Shown piece by piece: positions 8,181 to 10,066 of a stretch of 10,066 nucleotides of DNA. The DNA is from Larix sibirica (Eukaryota; Streptophyta; Pinopsida; Pinales; Pinaceae): contig NWUY0300006846.1 of the NCBI GenBank assembly GCA_004151065.3, forward strand, positions 37,494 through 47,559, given 5' to 3'. Position numbers and translations under genes: made by a program. A model generated the notes under the pieces. It worked only from the letters and a program-made list of their open reading frames with translations, had not been told where the DNA came from and did no database searches. How positions within the stretch are numbered: the first letter of the stretch is position 1; each line of letters begins with the position of its first letter.

Positions 8181-9364
8181 TTGTAGTTCACTATTCCAGC
8201 ATTCCTGATGGAGCAAAAATACCTAAAATGGATTATCATATCATATAATTGTTAGAGCTATTATCTGTCCATAGTCCATTAACATACAGCTGCAACTCAC
8301 CTTATATGAAGCGAACCAAATCTCTTATCTCAACACCGTTTCCATTTGCAAGATAATATATTCTTTTCCATTTTTCCTCTGAAAAGCTTTCATGAGATAT
8401 GAGGTTTTGCCTGAGCATGCCATATCAACCAATGACGAAGAAAACCAATCAGACATAAAAATAAGCAATTGCTTTAGCGAATAAAAGAGCCTGTATTTTT
8501 TATAATCATAAATAAGATCATAAACTATTATTGCCACTAACACTAATGAAGACAATCAACAGATTTCTACTATATAACTTGAGAAGGTAAAAAAATGAAA
8601 ACCAAGAAGCTTTGAACAAACTTCTCATTGCCCTAGTCAATTGCATATCCGACAATATGAAGTCAGGCAAAGGGCATGCCCTAGTTGATTGTAAGACAAA
8701 CTAAATCTCTAGTTATATTCCCCATTGTCATGGGCAGCTTATAAGCTTCTTTGCATGAGTAAAATATTCTTGTGGAACTGCAAATTAAGTCTTCCACATG
8801 CCAGCAATAGAATAGCACTCACACACACATTTCCAAGTGCAAGCACTTTGGGAAGCCTCTACTAGTATCAAGTCTGTGGTAAGGTCATATATCCCTTGTA
8901 ATTTGAGCAGGAAACATTGCAGAGGCAGTCTGCAATATAACATGAGAAACTGACAAGGAGGCAGGGGATGAACGATCAAAACAGCGACATACGATCACTT
9001 CTCATTTATCTAGTAGCATTAACAGCAACATATAAATGTATTTCACATGGCAAAATAGTGGCATGGGATGACAGTAGTAACCATAAGATTATAATAAAAG
9101 CCTATGGGGTAATAGAACAATCTCGACCATCAAACACCTATAAACAAAAGCTCAATCTCACAAAGCAATGAATGCAAGTTTCAAATGCAACACCAATAGG
9201 TATTTAATTTTAATGCAAAGTAAATTAGTATCAGCACCTACAAAGCTTGCTTTGTCTAGGTATCTCTATTGCAGCTCTAAGTAATGCAACTCATTGTTAT
9301 TTTGTTGTTGCAACCACAGCAATGAAGAGAAGAGAAGACAATTGTTTGCTATTTAATAACTCTC
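8181..9364. other. AT-rich DNA, no supported gene
   Basis: No domain-bearing reading frame is present. On the minus strand 8410 to 8301 is bounded by an acceptor-like GCTCAG and a consensus donor AAG/GTGAGT, but all three frames contain a stop, so it cannot be an intact internal coding exon. Another minus-strand acceptor-like site (TATATTGCAG, about 8936-8945) is followed by a short frame with no recognised similarity. A loosely repeated word TGCCCTAGTYRATTG occurs near 8631 and 8678. Confidence 0.5.
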
Positions 9365-9382
9365 TGATTTGTTTTAGCATAT
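9365..9382. repeat. SINE target-site duplication, left copy (18 bp)
   Basis: TGATTTGTTTTAGCATAT is repeated exactly at 9592-9609. The AT-rich site and the length fit target-primed reverse transcription by a LINE-type enzyme. This copy abuts the 3' tail of the minus-strand SINE. Confidence 0.93.
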
Positions 9383-9504
9383 TTTTATTCCAAAGAAAAC
9401 CTCGTAGAGAAACCCAAGGTATGCTTCCCCACATTCATGGGCATCGGTGGCGTTTCTAGTAAACCCGTCAACATACACTAGTGTAACTATCCCGTTACTC
9501 AGGG

Positions 9505-9515
9505 GGATTCGAAAT
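9505..9515 (-). promoter_or_regulatory. SINE box B (RNA polymerase III)
   Basis: The minus strand reads ATTTCGAATCC, differing from GGTTCGANNCC only in the first two bases. The central TTCGA and following CC are intact. Confidence 0.65.
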
Positions 9516-9566
9516 GGGCACCTTCTGGCAGGGAACTAGCCAAATGCCCAGCAACATTGGAAACAA

Positions 9567-9578
9567 TTGGTTGAGCTA
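9567..9578 (-). promoter_or_regulatory. SINE box A (RNA polymerase III), decayed
   Basis: The minus strand reads TAGCTCAACCAA. Its first half fits TRGCNNAG-type box A, but the usual final GG is replaced by AA. It lies 13 bases from the inferred SINE 5' end, close to the box A position in a tRNA. Confidence 0.55.
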
Positions 9579-9591
9579 ACCCCTTGGGCTT

Positions 9592-9609
9592 TGATTTGTT
9601 TTAGCATAT
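9592..9609. repeat. SINE target-site duplication, right copy (18 bp)
   Basis: An exact copy of TGATTTGTTTTAGCATAT (9365-9382), next to the tRNA-like head of the SINE. Confidence 0.93.
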
Positions 9610-9654
9610 ATAATCATAAATTCTAAGTTTAAGCTTGCTGATTTGACAAAAAAG

Positions 9655-9780
9655 TTGCCAATTTCTGAGTGTTTCAATGCAGAACACCAAGTTTTAATTG
9701 CGGATATCTGAGTGTTTTGGTGTAAAACGCCAAGCTTTAATTGGAGATTTGAGGTGTTATATACACCCGAAAGTTCATAA
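9655..9780. repeat. Degenerate 43-bp tandem repeat, about three units
   Basis: Units start at 9655 (TTGCCAATTTCTGAGTGTTT), 9698 (TTGCGGATATCTGAGTGTTT) and 9741 (TTGGAGATTTGAGGTGTT). The first two share CTGAGTGTTT, then ACRCCAAG and TTTTAA/CTTTAA. The third is about 40 bp and clearly more diverged. A fourth start (TTGAAGCC) at 9781 is too short to call. Confidence 0.75.
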
Positions 9781-10066
9781 TTGAAGCCTTGAATGATGAA
9801 TCACTTGAGGACACCCCCCTGAGGTTAGCAAAGCACTAACCTGAAGCGAGAGGGACTGTACGAGGTGACATTGGCATTTTCCTTAAGTCATCCGGACACG
9901 TTTGGGTCTTTTCAACAAAGTGATTTCCGGGTGATGACAAATCCAATCTTCACACTGATGGTTCAGGTAAATCCAAACCTGAGCTCTGGACTAGGATGTC
10001 TATGATGCTAGGATTTAGGAATATTTACCTTTTATATTTTATTTCCTTATATTATAAGGATGTTAT
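9781..10066. other. Anonymous sequence to the window end, two short hairpins
   Basis: Two small inverted repeats are visible: AGGTTAG/CTAACCT (9822-9828 and 9836-9842) and TCAGGT/ACCTGA (9963-9968 and 9977-9982). One plus-strand frame stays open from 9924 to the edge (47 codons) with no recognised motif and no good start. It might belong to a feature continuing outside the window. Confidence 0.4.

Larger units (their letters stand above)
9383..9591 (-). mobile_element. tRNA-derived SINE, about 209 bp
   Basis: Read on the minus strand, the insert begins AGCCCAAGGGGTTAGCTCAA, which resembles the 5' part of a tRNA with box A. Further on comes ATTTCGAATCC, a 9-of-11 match to the box B consensus GGTTCGANNCC, then a tRNA-unrelated body, ending in GGAATAAAAA. 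The exact 18-bp target duplication fixes both ends. SINEs are transcribed by RNA polymerase III from the two internal boxes and mobilised by LINE proteins. The ~60-75 bp spacing of the boxes is wider than in most tRNAs. Box changes suggest this copy is inactive. The parent family and source tRNA are not determined. Confidence 0.83.

Noticed and set aside
8301-8410. Minus-strand internal coding exon (acceptor GCTCAG, donor AAG/GTGAGT)
   Set aside because: All three frames contain a stop within 110 bp, so it cannot be an intact internal coding exon. It may be a decayed exon or chance.
9247-9459. 70-codon plus-strand frame
   Set aside because: It runs across the SINE boundary and the left target duplication, so it joins unrelated sequences.
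9500-9591. An intact tRNA gene on the minus strand
   Set aside because: Box A is altered, no acceptor stem pairs, and the box spacing is too wide. The 18-bp direct repeats mark it as a SINE.
1-10066. CRISPR array, bacterial operon or defence system
   Set aside because: No spaced identical repeats, no ribosome-binding-site-led reading frames and no long genes. The LTR and SINE features are eukaryotic and plant-like.

Overview
The window looks like non-genic nuclear DNA of a seed plant. It is AT-rich and has no long open reading frame on either strand. It is dominated by decayed retroelements: a Ty3/gypsy-type LTR element whose primer-binding site matches plant tRNA-Asp, and a tRNA-derived SINE. 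Long diverged LTRs and heavy CpG decay would suit a large, slowly turning-over genome such as a gymnosperm, but nothing here fixes the taxon.

Layout. Positions 1-1175 are anonymous AT-rich DNA. Positions 1176-1513 are a detached copy of the first ~335 bp of the same LTR family found downstream. After a 280-bp spacer, the main object occupies 1802-7479: 5-bp target duplication CCTCT (1797-1801), 5' LTR (1802-4754), primer-binding site (4761-4778), less than 100 bp of leader, a 3' LTR lacking its first ~390 bp (about 4857-7479), and CCTCT again (7480-7484). The whole gag-pol region, the polypurine tract and the head of the 3' LTR are gone. Each LTR keeps a TATA-like box, and the LTR ends carry an unusually long inverted repeat (TGTTACC..CCTAAT / ATTAGG..GGTAACA). 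A perfect 30-bp tandem duplication spans the left target-site/LTR junction.

Right of the element, 7485-9364 is AT-rich and mostly unremarkable. It holds one possible terminal coding exon behind a good splice acceptor (7936-8050, + strand, weak), a near-perfect 72-bp tandem duplication (8037-8180) and a splice-site-like pair on the minus strand with no open frame. Positions 9383-9591 are a ~209-bp SINE on the minus strand, with recognisable box A and box B remnants and a perfect 18-bp target duplication. A degenerate 43-bp tandem repeat follows (9655-9780), then anonymous sequence to the end.

No intact protein-coding gene, cellular RNA gene, CRISPR array or defence system was found. The useful content is structural: a boundary-defined, internally deleted LTR element, a cleanly bounded SINE, and several local duplications. 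All identities quoted are by-eye estimates.
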